Below, one piece after another: positions 44,190-52,623 of a stretch of 64,000 nt of DNA (positions are counted from its first letter, which is position 1; each line of letters opens with the position of its first letter). This stretch comes from Alcanivorax sp. (GTDB taxonomy: Bacteria; Pseudomonadota; Gammaproteobacteria; Pseudomonadales; Alcanivoracaceae), in the NCBI RefSeq assembly GCF_019431375.1, contig NZ_CP080267.1, positions 2,483,933 to 2,547,932 on the forward strand, given 5' to 3'. The translations under genes and the position numbers were made by a program. The notes under the pieces are model-generated. The model saw only the letters and a program-made list of their open reading frames with translations. It did not search any database and had not been told where the DNA came from.

Positions 44190-44684
44190 ATGGATATTCC
44201 CACTTTCGTAAAGAACGAGCAGGGCCTGTACCACGTACAGGGCTGCGTGAAGCCCGAGGAGATTGTCAGCACCGCTGCCACTATCCTGCTGGATGAACTT
44301 ACCAACCGGGAAGCGCTGACGGCACCCACCGATGTCGCTCAGTTCCTGCAGCTGGCTCTGGCTCAGGAAAAGAACGAGGTCTTCTCGGCCATCTTCCTCA
44401 ACAACAAACACAAGGTGCTCAGTTTCGAGACCTTGTTCAACGGCACCATCGATAGCTCTGCTGTTTACCCCCGTGTGGTGGTGCAGCGTGCTCTGGAGTG
44501 CAATGCCGCTGCCGTCATCTTCGCCCACAACCATCCCTCGGGTTGTAGCGAGCCCTCTAATGCGGACCGGCAGATCACCAAACGCCTCACTGATGCCCTC
44601 GCTCTGATCGATGTACGAGTGCTGGACCACTTTGTGGTGTCCCGTTCCGGCTACGTCAGCCTGGCCGAGCGCGGCTGGCTCTAA
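44190..44684 (+). CDS. RadC-like JAB/MPN-domain protein
   Basis: A 164-residue RadC-family protein. The core AVIFAHNHPSG followed by SNADRQ carries the JAMM-type metal ligands. RadC proteins on plasmids, phages and ICEs lack a demonstrated repair role; the C-terminal JAB domain is the conserved part. It starts this mobile-element module, followed by the DUF932 gene 43 bp on. Not known to be specific for defence. Confidence 0.88.
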   Translation: MDIPTFVKNEQGLYHVQGCVKPEEIVSTAATILLDELTNREALTAPTDVAQFLQLALAQEKNEVFSAIFLNNKHKVLSFETLFNGTIDSSAVYPRVVVQRALECNAAAVIFAHNHPSGCSEPSNADRQITKRLTDALALIDVRVLDHFVVSRSGYVSLAERGWL

Positions 44685-44726
44685 CCCTGCCCTATTGGGC
44701 ATACGCTCATTAACAGGAGATTCACC

Positions 44727-45695
44727 ATGGCACATCTTGTCGAAAACATGGCCTATGTGGGCCGCACACCCTGGCACGGACTGGGCAACCAGCTAGCTAC
44801 CCAACAACCGCTGGAAGTCTGGATGCGCGAAGCTGGCATGGATTGGGAGATCCGTGAAACCCCGGTCCGCTTTATCAGTAGCGAGGCTGGCGCTCTCGGT
44901 CAGATTTCGTCGTTCCCGGATCAGAAGGTGCTGTTCCGGTCTGACAATCAGGCCCCCCTGTCGGTAGTGAGTAACCGCTTCAAGGTGGTTCAGCCCCGTG
45001 AGGTACTGGAGTTCTACCGGGATCTCACCGAGCAGTCAGGCTTTGAACTGGAGACCGCTGGTGTACTGAAAGGGGGCCGCAAACTGTGGGCACTGGCACG
45101 CACCGGGCAAACCGGCTCCTTGGCGGGCAATGACCAGACCAATGGCTACGTGCTGCTGGCCACGGCCTGTGACGGCACTCTGGCCACCACGGCGCAGTTC
45201 ACCAGTATCCGCGTCGTGTGCAACAACACCCTCGCCGTCGCGCTAAATGGCAACACCCATGCGGTGAAGGTACGCCACAGCACCACCTTCGATCCGCAAG
45301 CGGTGAAGCAGCAGCTGGGAATTTCGGTCTCTGCCTGGGATGACTTCATGTATCGCCTGAAGGCCCTGAGCGAGCGGCGCATCACCCGCAAGACCGCCGA
45401 GAAGGTCATGCAGACCATCTTCACGGATACCGGCTATCAGCCACCGGGTATGCCGGTGAAGGCCAACGAACAGGCCATGAAGAAAGCCATGGCCCTGTAT
45501 GACGGTGCCGGTCGCGGGTCGGATCTGGCATCCGCCAAGAACACGGCCTACGGCCTGCTCAATGCAGTGACCGAGTTCGTGGACCATGAACGCCGCGCTC
45601 GCAGCACTGACAACCGGCTGGACTCGGCCTGGTTCGGCAAGGGTGCGCAGATCAAGCAGCGTGCTCTGGAGCAAACCTCCCTGCTGGTCGCCTGA
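44727..45695 (+). CDS. DUF932 phage/plasmid-like protein
   Basis: A 322-residue protein with the DUF932/TIGR03299 pattern: MAHLVENMAYVGRTPWHGLG at the start, a central ALARTG, and ATAQFTSIRVVCNNTL. It is common on plasmids and integrative elements next to RadC and YqaJ genes. Biochemical role unknown. The start follows a GGAG ribosome site. It lies in the same direction as its neighbours with short gaps. Confidence 0.85.
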   Translation: MAHLVENMAYVGRTPWHGLGNQLATQQPLEVWMREAGMDWEIRETPVRFISSEAGALGQISSFPDQKVLFRSDNQAPLSVVSNRFKVVQPREVLEFYRDLTEQSGFELETAGVLKGGRKLWALARTGQTGSLAGNDQTNGYVLLATACDGTLATTAQFTSIRVVCNNTLAVALNGNTHAVKVRHSTTFDPQAVKQQLGISVSAWDDFMYRLKALSERRITRKTAEKVMQTIFTDTGYQPPGMPVKANEQAMKKAMALYDGAGRGSDLASAKNTAYGLLNAVTEFVDHERRARSTDNRLDSAWFGKGAQIKQRALEQTSLLVA

Positions 45696-45757
45696 CTCAG
45701 GCTTACCGCTTACCACTCCCCTCTCTACTTCCTGTTAAAAGACAACTGGAGAACACC

Positions 45758-46183
45758 ATGAATCTGAAATGGCTCTACCGCCTGTTGGCGGTATGGGACT
45801 GTCGCCCTATGCCTGCTGAATTGTCAGCGGTGTGGGGCGCGTTCCTGCATGAAGGCCTGATGTGCCATCCCGGCGATCCGGGTCGGACTCGCCGCATCCT
45901 GGAGACCTGGGACAGTGGCTGCATCGAACTGATCATCGCCACCTGTGAGTACCTGGATCCGCTGTGGCAGACGGTCTCTCACATCTGGTTCGAACCCCGT
46001 GGTCGCCCTGGCGTCTTCGAGTACGAAGTGGTCAGCGAGCTGGGCGAATGGCTCGGTGAGCAATTACTGACTCACGGCCACCTGCCCAGCAACAAAGAGG
46101 CCGAGCGTTACATCGAAGCGTTGGTGAATGACTTCTTCGAGATTGGCGAGGAAGCCTCTTCCTCTTCAGGTCGCGCCGCATGA
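45758..46183 (+). CDS. Hypothetical mobile-element protein
   Basis: A 141-residue acidic protein. I do not recognise the family. It is soluble, Trp-rich (for example KWLYRLLAVWD and DPLWQTVSHIWF), and ends in a Ser-rich tail. It has a GGAG ribosome site and sits between the DUF932 and YqaJ genes with a terminator after it. Proteins of this size are common in this position in such modules. Confidence 0.6.
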   Translation: MNLKWLYRLLAVWDCRPMPAELSAVWGAFLHEGLMCHPGDPGRTRRILETWDSGCIELIIATCEYLDPLWQTVSHIWFEPRGRPGVFEYEVVSELGEWLGEQLLTHGHLPSNKEAERYIEALVNDFFEIGEEASSSSGRAA

Positions 46184-46228
46184 TGTCATTTAGATATTGC
46201 CCTCATTCACCACTCTCACCTTACCCCT

Positions 46229-46259
46229 AGCCCCGTCCTCTGTGCCGGGGCTTTTCTTT
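46229..46259 (+). terminator. Rho-independent terminator before the YqaJ gene
   Basis: AGCCCCG and CGGGGCT form a 7-bp stem with a 10-nt loop, followed by TTTTCTTT. It lies in the 91-bp gap between the hypothetical gene and the YqaJ-like gene. Confidence 0.7.
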
Positions 46260-46274
46260 GTCTGGAGCATTCTC

Positions 46275-47282
46275 ATGGCACAACCGAAAAGCACCGCACC
46301 CGGCCAGCGCCCTGCCCTGCGCCTGGTGTCGACCAAACGCATGAACCGCGAAGACTGGCTGAAGATCCGCAAGCAAGGCATCGGTGCCAGTGATGCCGCT
46401 GCAGCGGTAGGTATCAGCCCGTACCAGTCCCCACTGGAACTGTGGATGATCAAGACCGGTCGGGATGGTCTGTTACCCGCCCCTGATCCCGATGACATTC
46501 AGTCCCCCCTGTACTGGGGCACGCTGCTGGAGCCGAAGGTAGCCGAGGCTTACGCCAAGATCACCGGCAACAAGGTACGGCGCGTGAATGCCGTGCTACA
46601 GCACCCGGATGACGACAAGCCTTGGATGCTCGCCAATCTGGATTACGCTGTGGTCGGCAATGACGACGTTCAGATACTGGAGTGCAAAACCACGGGCCAG
46701 TACGGGGCCAAGCTGTGGGCGGACGGGGTTCCCGAGTACATCCAGTGCCAGGTGCAGCATCAGCTGGCTGTTACCGGCAAACAGGCTGCCGATGTGGCCG
46801 TACTGATCTGTGGGCAGGAGTTGCAGATTCACCGGATCGAGCGGGATGAGGCACTGATTGCTCACCTGTACGAGCTGGAGCGGGAATTCTGGCAACTGGT
46901 AAAAACGGACACTCCACCGGACCCGGATGGCTCCGACTCTGCCGGGAACACCCTGCAAGCCCTCTACCCCCAGGACAAAGGGGAAACCGTGGATCTCACG
47001 GATAACCCTGCCATGGAAGGCGACTTCAATGAGCTGCTGGATCTGCGGGACACCCTGGGCCGGTTGAACGACCGAGAATCCACCCTCAAGCAACGCATCC
47101 AGCAGACCATGGGGCTGGCCAGTAAGGCCACCTTCAGCGAGGGCTCCGTGACCTGGAAGCGCAGCAAAGACTCCACCAGCCTGGACAGCAAAGCCCTGCT
47201 TCAGGATCAGCCTGATTTGCTCAAGCACTACCCCAAGCACAAGGCGGGCAGTCGCCGGTTCCTTGTACGCCCAAACCCCTAA
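46275..47282 (+). CDS. YqaJ-like viral recombinase/exonuclease
   Basis: A 335-residue protein of the YqaJ/lambda-Exo-type PD-(D/E)XK family. The motif GASDAAAAVGISPYQSPLELW at the N-terminus, LEPKVAEAY, then LDYAVV and ILECKTTG give the active site D...ExK. Such enzymes resect double-strand ends for single-strand annealing. The ATG at 46275 gives the usual N-terminus; an upstream ATG at 46197 would include the terminator. The next gene is a candidate partner. Confidence 0.85.
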   Translation: MAQPKSTAPGQRPALRLVSTKRMNREDWLKIRKQGIGASDAAAAVGISPYQSPLELWMIKTGRDGLLPAPDPDDIQSPLYWGTLLEPKVAEAYAKITGNKVRRVNAVLQHPDDDKPWMLANLDYAVVGNDDVQILECKTTGQYGAKLWADGVPEYIQCQVQHQLAVTGKQAADVAVLICGQELQIHRIERDEALIAHLYELEREFWQLVKTDTPPDPDGSDSAGNTLQALYPQDKGETVDLTDNPAMEGDFNELLDLRDTLGRLNDRESTLKQRIQQTMGLASKATFSEGSVTWKRSKDSTSLDSKALLQDQPDLLKHYPKHKAGSRRFLVRPNP

Positions 47283-47354
47283 CCTAAACCTCAAGCGGCA
47301 TAACAGCCGGGCCAGGCCCGGCTGCATGTCTGTGTCTGCTTTAAGGAGAATCCC

Positions 47355-48227
47355 ATGATCAAAGGACTCACCATTACCCCACCCGTGATCGGCCGTATCA
47401 GTATCGGTCGTGTAGTGGAGAAGAACGGCAAGCGTCTGCCGGAGAAAGACGATCAATTCACCATCACTACCCAGATCCAGTCTAAGGAGGGCTGGCTGCC
47501 TCACCCGCTCGATGAGGCCCTGCGTAAGGAAACCCAAGGCAGCAAGCTGCGAAGCATTCCTATTACCCTGCCCTTCAATGACCCGGACTTGAATCTACGG
47601 GCCGAATACACCTTCTTCGAGCGCAAGAGCGGTAGGCCGCTGTGTGCGGGAGATGGGGAGAACTGCCGACGTCATACTGACAAAGGCTTGGAATCCCTGC
47701 CCTGTCCGTCACCAGACCTGTGTGACTACGGCAGCCATGGGCTGTGTAAGCCCTATGGTCGGCTGTACGTCCAGATCGGTGACGATGATGAACTGGGTTG
47801 CTTTGTGTTCCGGACTACTGGCTACAACAGCATCCGCACCCTGGCCGCACGGCTGCGATACTTCCATGCCATCAGTGGCGGGAACCTTGCCACGCTACCG
47901 CTGGAACTCAAGCTACGCGGCAAGAGCACCACCCAAAGCCACCGGGCACCAATCTACTACGTGGATCTCACCCTCAGAGCGGATCAGGACATGAAGGAGG
48001 CTGTCACCCATGCACGCGAAGAAGCAAAGGGGCGTGAGGCTCTGGGAATCAGCCAGGCGGAGCTTGATAAGGTCGCTCAGGCCGGACTGATGAATGCGCA
48101 GTTCGAGTATGCGGAGGACGAGGGGCTGCAGGTAATAGACGAGTTCGCTCATGGGGAACAGAAGAACCCGGCAACCCAACAACCCTCTCAGGCGCTGAGA
48201 CAAAAATTAAGCGAGAAACAAGGCTAG
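47355..48227 (+). CDS. Cys-rich RDF-like/metal-binding protein
   Basis: A 290-residue protein with a Cys cluster in the middle (CAGDGENCRRH, then CPSPDLCDYGSHGLCKP), probably zinc-binding. It resembles the recombination-directionality-factor-like or metal-binding proteins found next to YqaJ exonucleases in ICEs. The start follows AAGGAG. Its stop overlaps the convergent Xre gene by 4 nt. Role suggested: single-strand DNA binding, annealing or excision control; this is inferred from context. Confidence 0.65.
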   Translation: MIKGLTITPPVIGRISIGRVVEKNGKRLPEKDDQFTITTQIQSKEGWLPHPLDEALRKETQGSKLRSIPITLPFNDPDLNLRAEYTFFERKSGRPLCAGDGENCRRHTDKGLESLPCPSPDLCDYGSHGLCKPYGRLYVQIGDDDELGCFVFRTTGYNSIRTLAARLRYFHAISGGNLATLPLELKLRGKSTTQSHRAPIYYVDLTLRADQDMKEAVTHAREEAKGREALGISQAELDKVAQAGLMNAQFEYAEDEGLQVIDEFAHGEQKNPATQQPSQALRQKLSEKQG

Positions 48228-48556
48228 CCCAGCATGGCGAGCAGACCTGCTCGGCGCTCTTTCGACAACCCCCGGTAGCGCTTGACCAAGGTGGCCTCTT
48301 CTTCGGAGTTCACCTGTGCACCATAGCGCTCAACAGGGTCAGCAATGCTATCTGGCTCCAGACCACAAACCAGCCGATCCAGCGACACTCCAAGCACCTC
48401 TCTCAACGCAGGCAAAAGCGCGAACCGAGGCTTCTCTCGACCACTTTCCCACGCAGAAACCGATGCCTTGGTGACGTGAAGCATCTCGGCAAGCTGTTCC
48501 TGTGTTAACCCCAGCTGCTTTCGCGCAGACCTTAACCGCTCAGGAAACCCTGACAT
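48224..48556 (-). CDS. Xre-family HTH repressor
   Basis: A 110-residue Cro/CI-type protein with the HTH at about residues 8-60 (QLGLTQEQLAEMLHVTKASVSAWESG). A short tail contains a proteobacterial ERRAGLLAML helix. The ATG at 48556 has GAGG 8 nt upstream; a GTG at 48568 is an alternative. It is divergent from the lipoprotein gene. Two 19-20-bp direct repeats lie in the gap (48,617-48,683) and are likely operators for this repressor. Confidence 0.85.
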   Translation of the reverse strand: MSGFPERLRSARKQLGLTQEQLAEMLHVTKASVSAWESGREKPRFALLPALREVLGVSLDRLVCGLEPDSIADPVERYGAQVNSEEEATLVKRYRGLSKERRAGLLAMLG

Positions 48557-48616
48557 GCAGGACCTCACAACAAAAGTGAAGTCACCAAACTACGGCTAAG
48601 CCTAACACCTGTCGTA

Positions 48617-48683
48617 TGGCATTTCTTGACTATAGATATTCAGATTAACCATACTTCGTGGTTTGGCATTGCCTGACTATTAG
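48617..48683. promoter_or_regulatory. Direct-repeat operators between Xre and lipoprotein genes
   Basis: TGGCATTTCTTGACTATAG (48,617-48,635) and TGGCATTGCCTGACTATTAG (48,664-48,683) repeat with a 47-bp spacing. The first contains a TTGACT -35 hexamer for the rightward promoter, with CATACT 18 bp downstream as a possible -10. Binding by the Xre protein at both would cover the promoter. No other gene lies in this gap. Confidence 0.6.
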
Positions 48684-48719
48684 ACAACCCCAAAAGGACT
48701 CAACAACAAGGAGTTAACC

Positions 48720-49064
48720 ATGAGAAAAACAACTTTCGCTGCCGCACTAATGGCCATCACTCTTTCCGGCTGCTCCGATCTCTCGGAGGTCATCGAAGTC
48801 GGCACCGCAACAAGACACACCGCATATGCCGCAATGAACCCCCAGTTCGTGACCATCAGAAGCCTCGTAGAGGAAGTGGAAATCCAGGAGGTCACAGTTA
48901 ACCGGGGGGAATGCCGCGTCATCAAATACAACGGAAGAAGCCAACTGCCCAAGACAATCAAATTTGGAAAAACAGCCAAGATCCAAGTCAACAATGACTG
49001 CGACGTTCTTGAGGCTGAAATCGAAACCGATCAAGGGGCTGGCACCTACAGCTTCGGCGGTTAA
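48720..49064 (+). CDS. Small lipoprotein
   Basis: A 114-residue protein with a type II signal peptide: positive start MRKTT, hydrophobic AALMAITL, and lipobox LSGC with Cys at residue 18. After cleavage the mature protein would be tethered to a membrane, most likely the outer. The rest is mainly beta and acidic, with two further cysteines that could pair. The start follows AAGGAG. It is controlled by the divergent Xre region. Possible entry-exclusion or surface role; no family recognised. Confidence 0.72.
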   Translation: MRKTTFAAALMAITLSGCSDLSEVIEVGTATRHTAYAAMNPQFVTIRSLVEEVEIQEVTVNRGECRVIKYNGRSQLPKTIKFGKTAKIQVNNDCDVLEAEIETDQGAGTYSFGG

Positions 49065-49077
49065 CCACCCCCCAATA

Positions 49078-49112
49078 CAGCGGCTCGACAGAGAGCCGCT
49101 GCCTACCTTTTA
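49078..49112. terminator. Bidirectional terminator between convergent genes
   Basis: CAGCGGCTC and GAGCCGCTG form a 9-bp stem with a 6-nt loop, followed by CTTTT on the plus strand. It serves the lipoprotein gene from the left and possibly the AlpA gene from the right. Confidence 0.7.
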
Positions 49113-49304
49113 CTCTCCCGCCAAACGATCCCTCTCTTCAATTCTCTCCAAAATCCAGGATTCCACCTCGTCAGACACCCACCCAGAGGCTCGGCCGCCC
49201 AACTGCACCGGCTTGGGGAAGGCACCCTCGCTGGCCAACTTGTAAATGTACGAACGGCCCAGCCCGGTGGTGTCCATGACTTCCTTCAAACGCATGATCT
49301 TCAT
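49110..49304 (-). CDS. AlpA-family DNA-binding regulator
   Basis: A 64-residue AlpA/Cox-type winged-helix protein. MRLKEVMDTTGLGRSYIYKLASEGAFPKP followed in the next strand by GRASGWVSDEVESWI is the typical signature. AlpA-type proteins act as excisionases or activators of integrase genes in P4-like satellites. The ATG at 49304 is preceded by AAGGAGAG. Its presence implies an integrase partner, which is not in the window. Confidence 0.88.
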   Translation of the reverse strand: MKIMRLKEVMDTTGLGRSYIYKLASEGAFPKPVQLGGRASGWVSDEVESWILERIEERDRLAGE

Positions 49305-49358
49305 GAGACTCTCCTTCAACTCATGAGATAGCGCTCGCCTGTATTTTTTTACTCACTC

Positions 49359-50078
49359 CTATCTCCGGCTGGTACCGAAGTGTCTGATCCCCATCCCGTA
49401 TTGCTTGGTCTTGGCTTTCGCCAAGTAGCTGATGCGGCTAAATAAACCCGCCACCTCAGCTTCCCCACCAGCTGAACCCACATTGACTCGGTATACGCAG
49501 CTGTAGGGGAAGTGAACCAATCCACTGCCCTCATCTGGCCTCAACCCGACGGCTCGTGACCACGCCTTCACAATGCGCTCGGCAAGGTTCTTCGCTGGCC
49601 TGTCCGCCAGCGAGTCTCGCGGCACGTCCGGATCAGGCATTGCAGCCCCTTCCCCCTTCGCAGAAGGCAGGCTCCCTAGCTGCCGGTAAGTATCCTTGTT
49701 AAAGAACAGGCAAACATGGAAATGAGGCTGATCACTGCTGTCCTGCTCTCGTACCCAGATATATCGGACGGCGGTGTCATGGACCCGCTTACCTTCGCTA
49801 CGTCTACGATTAACGTCAGCTTTTACTTGTTCTCGCAACGAGCTGATAAATCGCCCCATCACAAACTCCAGCTGAAAGTGATGACGCTCAGGTAGACGCA
49901 GATCGAGTCTCACAGCCAACGTTCGAGGGTGTTCAGACAATGACCAATCCAAGGTCTCTTTGAAGCGGTACAGATATTCATGCACTAGCGGTCCATGCTG
50001 AAGCTGGACCTCATAGCCATGCCAAGAGCCTGTGTGGTGTAGGGAAAGGTTGGTGTTAAGAGGGTGCCGGTTAATCAT
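49359..50078 (-). CDS. Inovirus Gp2/YagK-YfjJ-like HUH replication protein
   Basis: A 239-residue protein with PHFHVCLFF (a HUH-type metal-binding pair) around residue 128 and a YLAKAKTKQYG motif near the C-terminus with a candidate nicking Tyr. These are traits of Rep proteins of filamentous phages and P4-like elements (Gp2, YagK, YfjJ). It would nick a hairpin origin and start rolling-circle replication. The ATG at 50078 has an AGGAG ribosome site sequestered in a perfect hairpin (50,085-50,113). A second, stronger hairpin lies 81 bp upstream of the start and could be the origin. Confidence 0.75.
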   Translation of the reverse strand: MINRHPLNTNLSLHHTGSWHGYEVQLQHGPLVHEYLYRFKETLDWSLSEHPRTLAVRLDLRLPERHHFQLEFVMGRFISSLREQVKADVNRRRSEGKRVHDTAVRYIWVREQDSSDQPHFHVCLFFNKDTYRQLGSLPSAKGEGAAMPDPDVPRDSLADRPAKNLAERIVKAWSRAVGLRPDEGSGLVHFPYSCVYRVNVGSAGGEAEVAGLFSRISYLAKAKTKQYGMGIRHFGTSRR

Positions 50079-50084
50079 TAATTT

Positions 50085-50113
50085 CTCCTATGAGAATTGT
50101 TTGCTCATAGGAG
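50085..50113 (-). promoter_or_regulatory. Hairpin that hides the ribosome site of the Rep-like gene
   Basis: CTCCTATGAG and CTCATAGGAG form perfect 10-bp arms with a 9-nt loop. In the minus-strand transcript the 3' arm contains the AGGAG that should pair with the ribosome, 6 nt before the ATG at 50,078. Translation would be low unless the stem opens. Confidence 0.65.
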
Positions 50114-50158
50114 GTGCCTGTGTGTAACTTTCGACCGGCACCAAAGTGGATAAATAGC

Positions 50159-50186
50159 GCTGCCCGGCTTTTGGGAGCCGGGCAGC
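50159..50186. other. Perfect 11-bp hairpin, possible replication origin or terminator
   Basis: GCTGCCCGGCT and AGCCGGGCAGC flank a 6-nt loop. It lies in the 270-bp gap between the winged-helix gene and the HUH Rep-like gene. No clear T-run follows on either strand, so it may be a nick site for the Rep-like protein rather than a terminator. I see no gene in the gap; a 77-residue plus-strand frame there has no support. Confidence 0.5.
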
Positions 50187-50348
50187 TAATAATCCTGATT
50201 GGGTATCCCAGCCTTCAACAAGTGGGCTGGATGACAAACCCTATATATCTATTTACCGACAATCAGAAATGGAGCTGCCGGACACAGAACGCAGGTTCCA
50301 ACAACTGGCAGCCCTGCAAATCCCTCAGCGAACCACCATCCATTTAAA

Positions 50349-51806
50349 TCAATCAGTTGAAGCAGCCCGAGGGTACCGCTTACCAACACTCCGAAGACCA
50401 AAAGAAAAGGCCTGATACTCCTCTAGTGCCCCTTCCGGACCTAAGGCACACTTAGAATGCTGCACCCAGCGCCGTCTTCGATTGTCCGGCTTCATTTCTA
50501 CACGCCAACAGCAATTCTGGAACTGCTCAGGAAGCCCCTCTCCGTAAACGAGAATCGAGGTATATAAAACTGTCATTTTTGGATCGGACAGCGGCATGAT
50601 CTGGCATCTTACCCCTGAAAGTGCCAATTTCTGTATTTCAGTGTCTGAGATCAGAATCTCCCAAACTTTTAAAGCCTCTTTGATAGCAGAATAGGCTACT
50701 GCATCAACAACCGTTGAGTTTTCCCCTAGCAGCGAATCAGCCGCTGACAAATCCTTTCTAATCTGCCCAATCAGCCCGTTTTTACTATCTCGAAAGTCCC
50801 ATCCACCATCATGCAAACAGCTGTTAACTATCTGACTGGCATACCTGTTAATCAACATCTGCAAGTAGGCGATGAACGGGGCTCGAGGCTCATCCCTGAA
50901 CCACTCATGCAGCCTCATCAGGGTACCTAGCCCTCTTTCTATCTCGAATGCAGCTTCAAACCACTTTGCATTTTGCGCACTCAACGGCTCCAATCTATCC
51001 TGTCTCGCCCAATTCAGGCGGACAATAGACTGAGCCTCGTTTGTCAGGAATTGTCTGATGACTGCTGATTGGGAGTACATCCCGTGCGCACTTCTAAATC
51101 CCCCCAGTTCGTCAACATACTTTGAAACCCTCAGCAGTAAACAAACCTGCCCACCTAGCCCAAGAAAGTCAGGGTGGGCAAGATTGAGAAAATAAGCCCC
51201 CTTTGAGAGTCCAAACAAATATCGCCCGGTCACCCCAGGGACACGACTCCGAATATAACCCAGCTCCATCAGCTTACTTAACTGAGACCTCAGACCGTCC
51301 GCACTCAATCCCGCTATGCGCTTGAGATCACTGGCCCCAACATCAGAAACAGCCCCAGCCGCATCTGACTTCACGAGCAATGCCGCTAGAACCACCCTGT
51401 TGTATGGCGTCAGCCATTTCGAGCCAAGTCGACCTACTTCGTCGCCCCCTGCAGTTAACACATGTTCAACAACTGCCTCCAAGTTTCTGCAAAGCGCCTC
51501 CCCCTTCACACTATCCAGCCTTTCAACAAACCCCTCATCCAGGAAATACTGGTAACGCCCATTTTCACTTACCGGCTGGACCACCTCTTTCTTTATTAAT
51601 CCACAGCCCACAAGCTCATTGATCCCCTTAGACACTACACGGTCATTTACCTTGTAACGCTTTACAAAATTCGTCACTGTAACAGGAGTGCCCCAAGAAT
51701 CTGGATCGCTCACCAACCTGTAAAGGAAGTAGCGCGTCGGGCCAGAAATCGATGCAAGGCCAGTCTCTCGGTCAAATTCCTGCGACGTTTTAAACAAACA
51801 AAGCAT
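50349..51806 (-). CDS. Winged-helix DNA-binding protein of unknown function
   Basis: A 485-residue protein with at least two winged-helix regions: residues about 20-90 (RYFLYRLVSDPDSWGTPVTV, VSKGINELVGCGLIKKE) and about 140-200 (NRVVLAALLVKS, LRSQLSKLMELGYIRSR). The C-terminal 250 residues are helical and unrecognised. It might be a replication initiator or a regulator of the element. The start lies next to a 121-bp divergent promoter region with TACGA/TCGTA and TACCA/TGGTA inverted repeats. A+T-rich relative to the core genes. Confidence 0.65.
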   Translation of the reverse strand: MLCLFKTSQEFDRETGLASISGPTRYFLYRLVSDPDSWGTPVTVTNFVKRYKVNDRVVSKGINELVGCGLIKKEVVQPVSENGRYQYFLDEGFVERLDSVKGEALCRNLEAVVEHVLTAGGDEVGRLGSKWLTPYNRVVLAALLVKSDAAGAVSDVGASDLKRIAGLSADGLRSQLSKLMELGYIRSRVPGVTGRYLFGLSKGAYFLNLAHPDFLGLGGQVCLLLRVSKYVDELGGFRSAHGMYSQSAVIRQFLTNEAQSIVRLNWARQDRLEPLSAQNAKWFEAAFEIERGLGTLMRLHEWFRDEPRAPFIAYLQMLINRYASQIVNSCLHDGGWDFRDSKNGLIGQIRKDLSAADSLLGENSTVVDAVAYSAIKEALKVWEILISDTEIQKLALSGVRCQIMPLSDPKMTVLYTSILVYGEGLPEQFQNCCWRVEMKPDNRRRRWVQHSKCALGPEGALEEYQAFSFGLRSVGKRYPRAASTD

Positions 51807-51844
51807 CTAATCGCCCCCCAAATCAGGCAACCCTATCGTAAAAA

Positions 51845-51900
51845 TACCACCGGGTATATTTTTTTTGGTACGATATCACGTTAAATAAACGCTATTCGTA
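51845..51900. promoter_or_regulatory. Divergent promoter region with inverted repeats
   Basis: TACCA (51,845-51,849) pairs with TGGTA (51,866-51,870), and TACGA (51,869-51,873) pairs with TCGTA (51,896-51,900), in a very A+T-rich gap between two divergent genes. Either gene product (winged helix or ribbon-helix-helix) could bind here. Confidence 0.4.
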
Positions 51901-51927
51901 TATTTAAAATGTGAAGAGAAACCAGGC

Positions 51928-52623
51928 ATGGGAAGACCCGAATTAACACCCGAGGAGTGGCTAACGACAGAGGGTGAAATGATCGATTGGCTGACAAAGC
52001 ATCTAAGCCGAAAGGGAATCCATCCCCAATCCCCTTGTCCAGCAGATCCTCGCGCCGAACTCATCCGGGCCGTACATTTTTTAACCAATGGACCAAACGG
52101 GCGACATGAATTCAGCAAGTTAAAATCTGCCTGGAGGAGGTACAATTCTGACAAGAAACGGGGGAGCCACGTTATCCAGGTGAGACTCCCTCCGCGCACC
52201 AGGCAGCAGCTTTTCACACTGTCTAAAGGAACAAGCGTTTCCGAAACTGTAGAGAGGCTAATCAAGGAGGAGAGTCGCTTTCAAAAAAACAAGCACCAGG
52301 AGATCAAAGACGCTATAGAAGGGGAGATTAGACGCCATGAACAATCCGCTCTATCTCAACTAGACAAAGCCCAGAAGGAGTCCTCTTTCCTTAAATCACA
52401 AAATAAAAAACTTGAGGCCGAACTCTGTGCAGCCCAAAGCGAAATAGGCAACATATTGCTTATCGTTTCCGAGCTGGAGATTGCCATAGGTGCACAAGCC
52501 GGAGATGACCTGGGACTGTCATCAAGCGACAAACAAGAGGCACTCCATCGACAAGCGAAATTGCTCGATTACTACACAGCGCGCATAAAGGCGACAGCCT
52601 CACTCCCTCCACACCAAGAATAA
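51928..52623 (+). CDS. Ribbon-helix-helix/coiled-coil DNA-binding protein
   Basis: A 231-residue protein. Residues about 80-115 (HVIQVRLPPRTRQQLFTLSKG then SVSETVERLIKEE) match a ribbon-helix-helix fold. Residues about 120-185 form a charged coiled coil, as in KfrA-type partition proteins. It probably binds DNA as a dimer and may aid element maintenance. The start is at an ATG 22 bp after the A+T-rich promoter area. It is the last gene before the island boundary region. Confidence 0.65.
   Translation: MGRPELTPEEWLTTEGEMIDWLTKHLSRKGIHPQSPCPADPRAELIRAVHFLTNGPNGRHEFSKLKSAWRRYNSDKKRGSHVIQVRLPPRTRQQLFTLSKGTSVSETVERLIKEESRFQKNKHQEIKDAIEGEIRRHEQSALSQLDKAQKESSFLKSQNKKLEAELCAAQSEIGNILLIVSELEIAIGAQAGDDLGLSSSDKQEALHRQAKLLDYYTARIKATASLPPHQE

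Noticed and set aside
50114..50347. 77-residue plus-strand frame between the Rep-like and winged-helix genes
   Set aside because: No ribosome site of note, no domain, and it covers the strong hairpin at 50,159-50,186.
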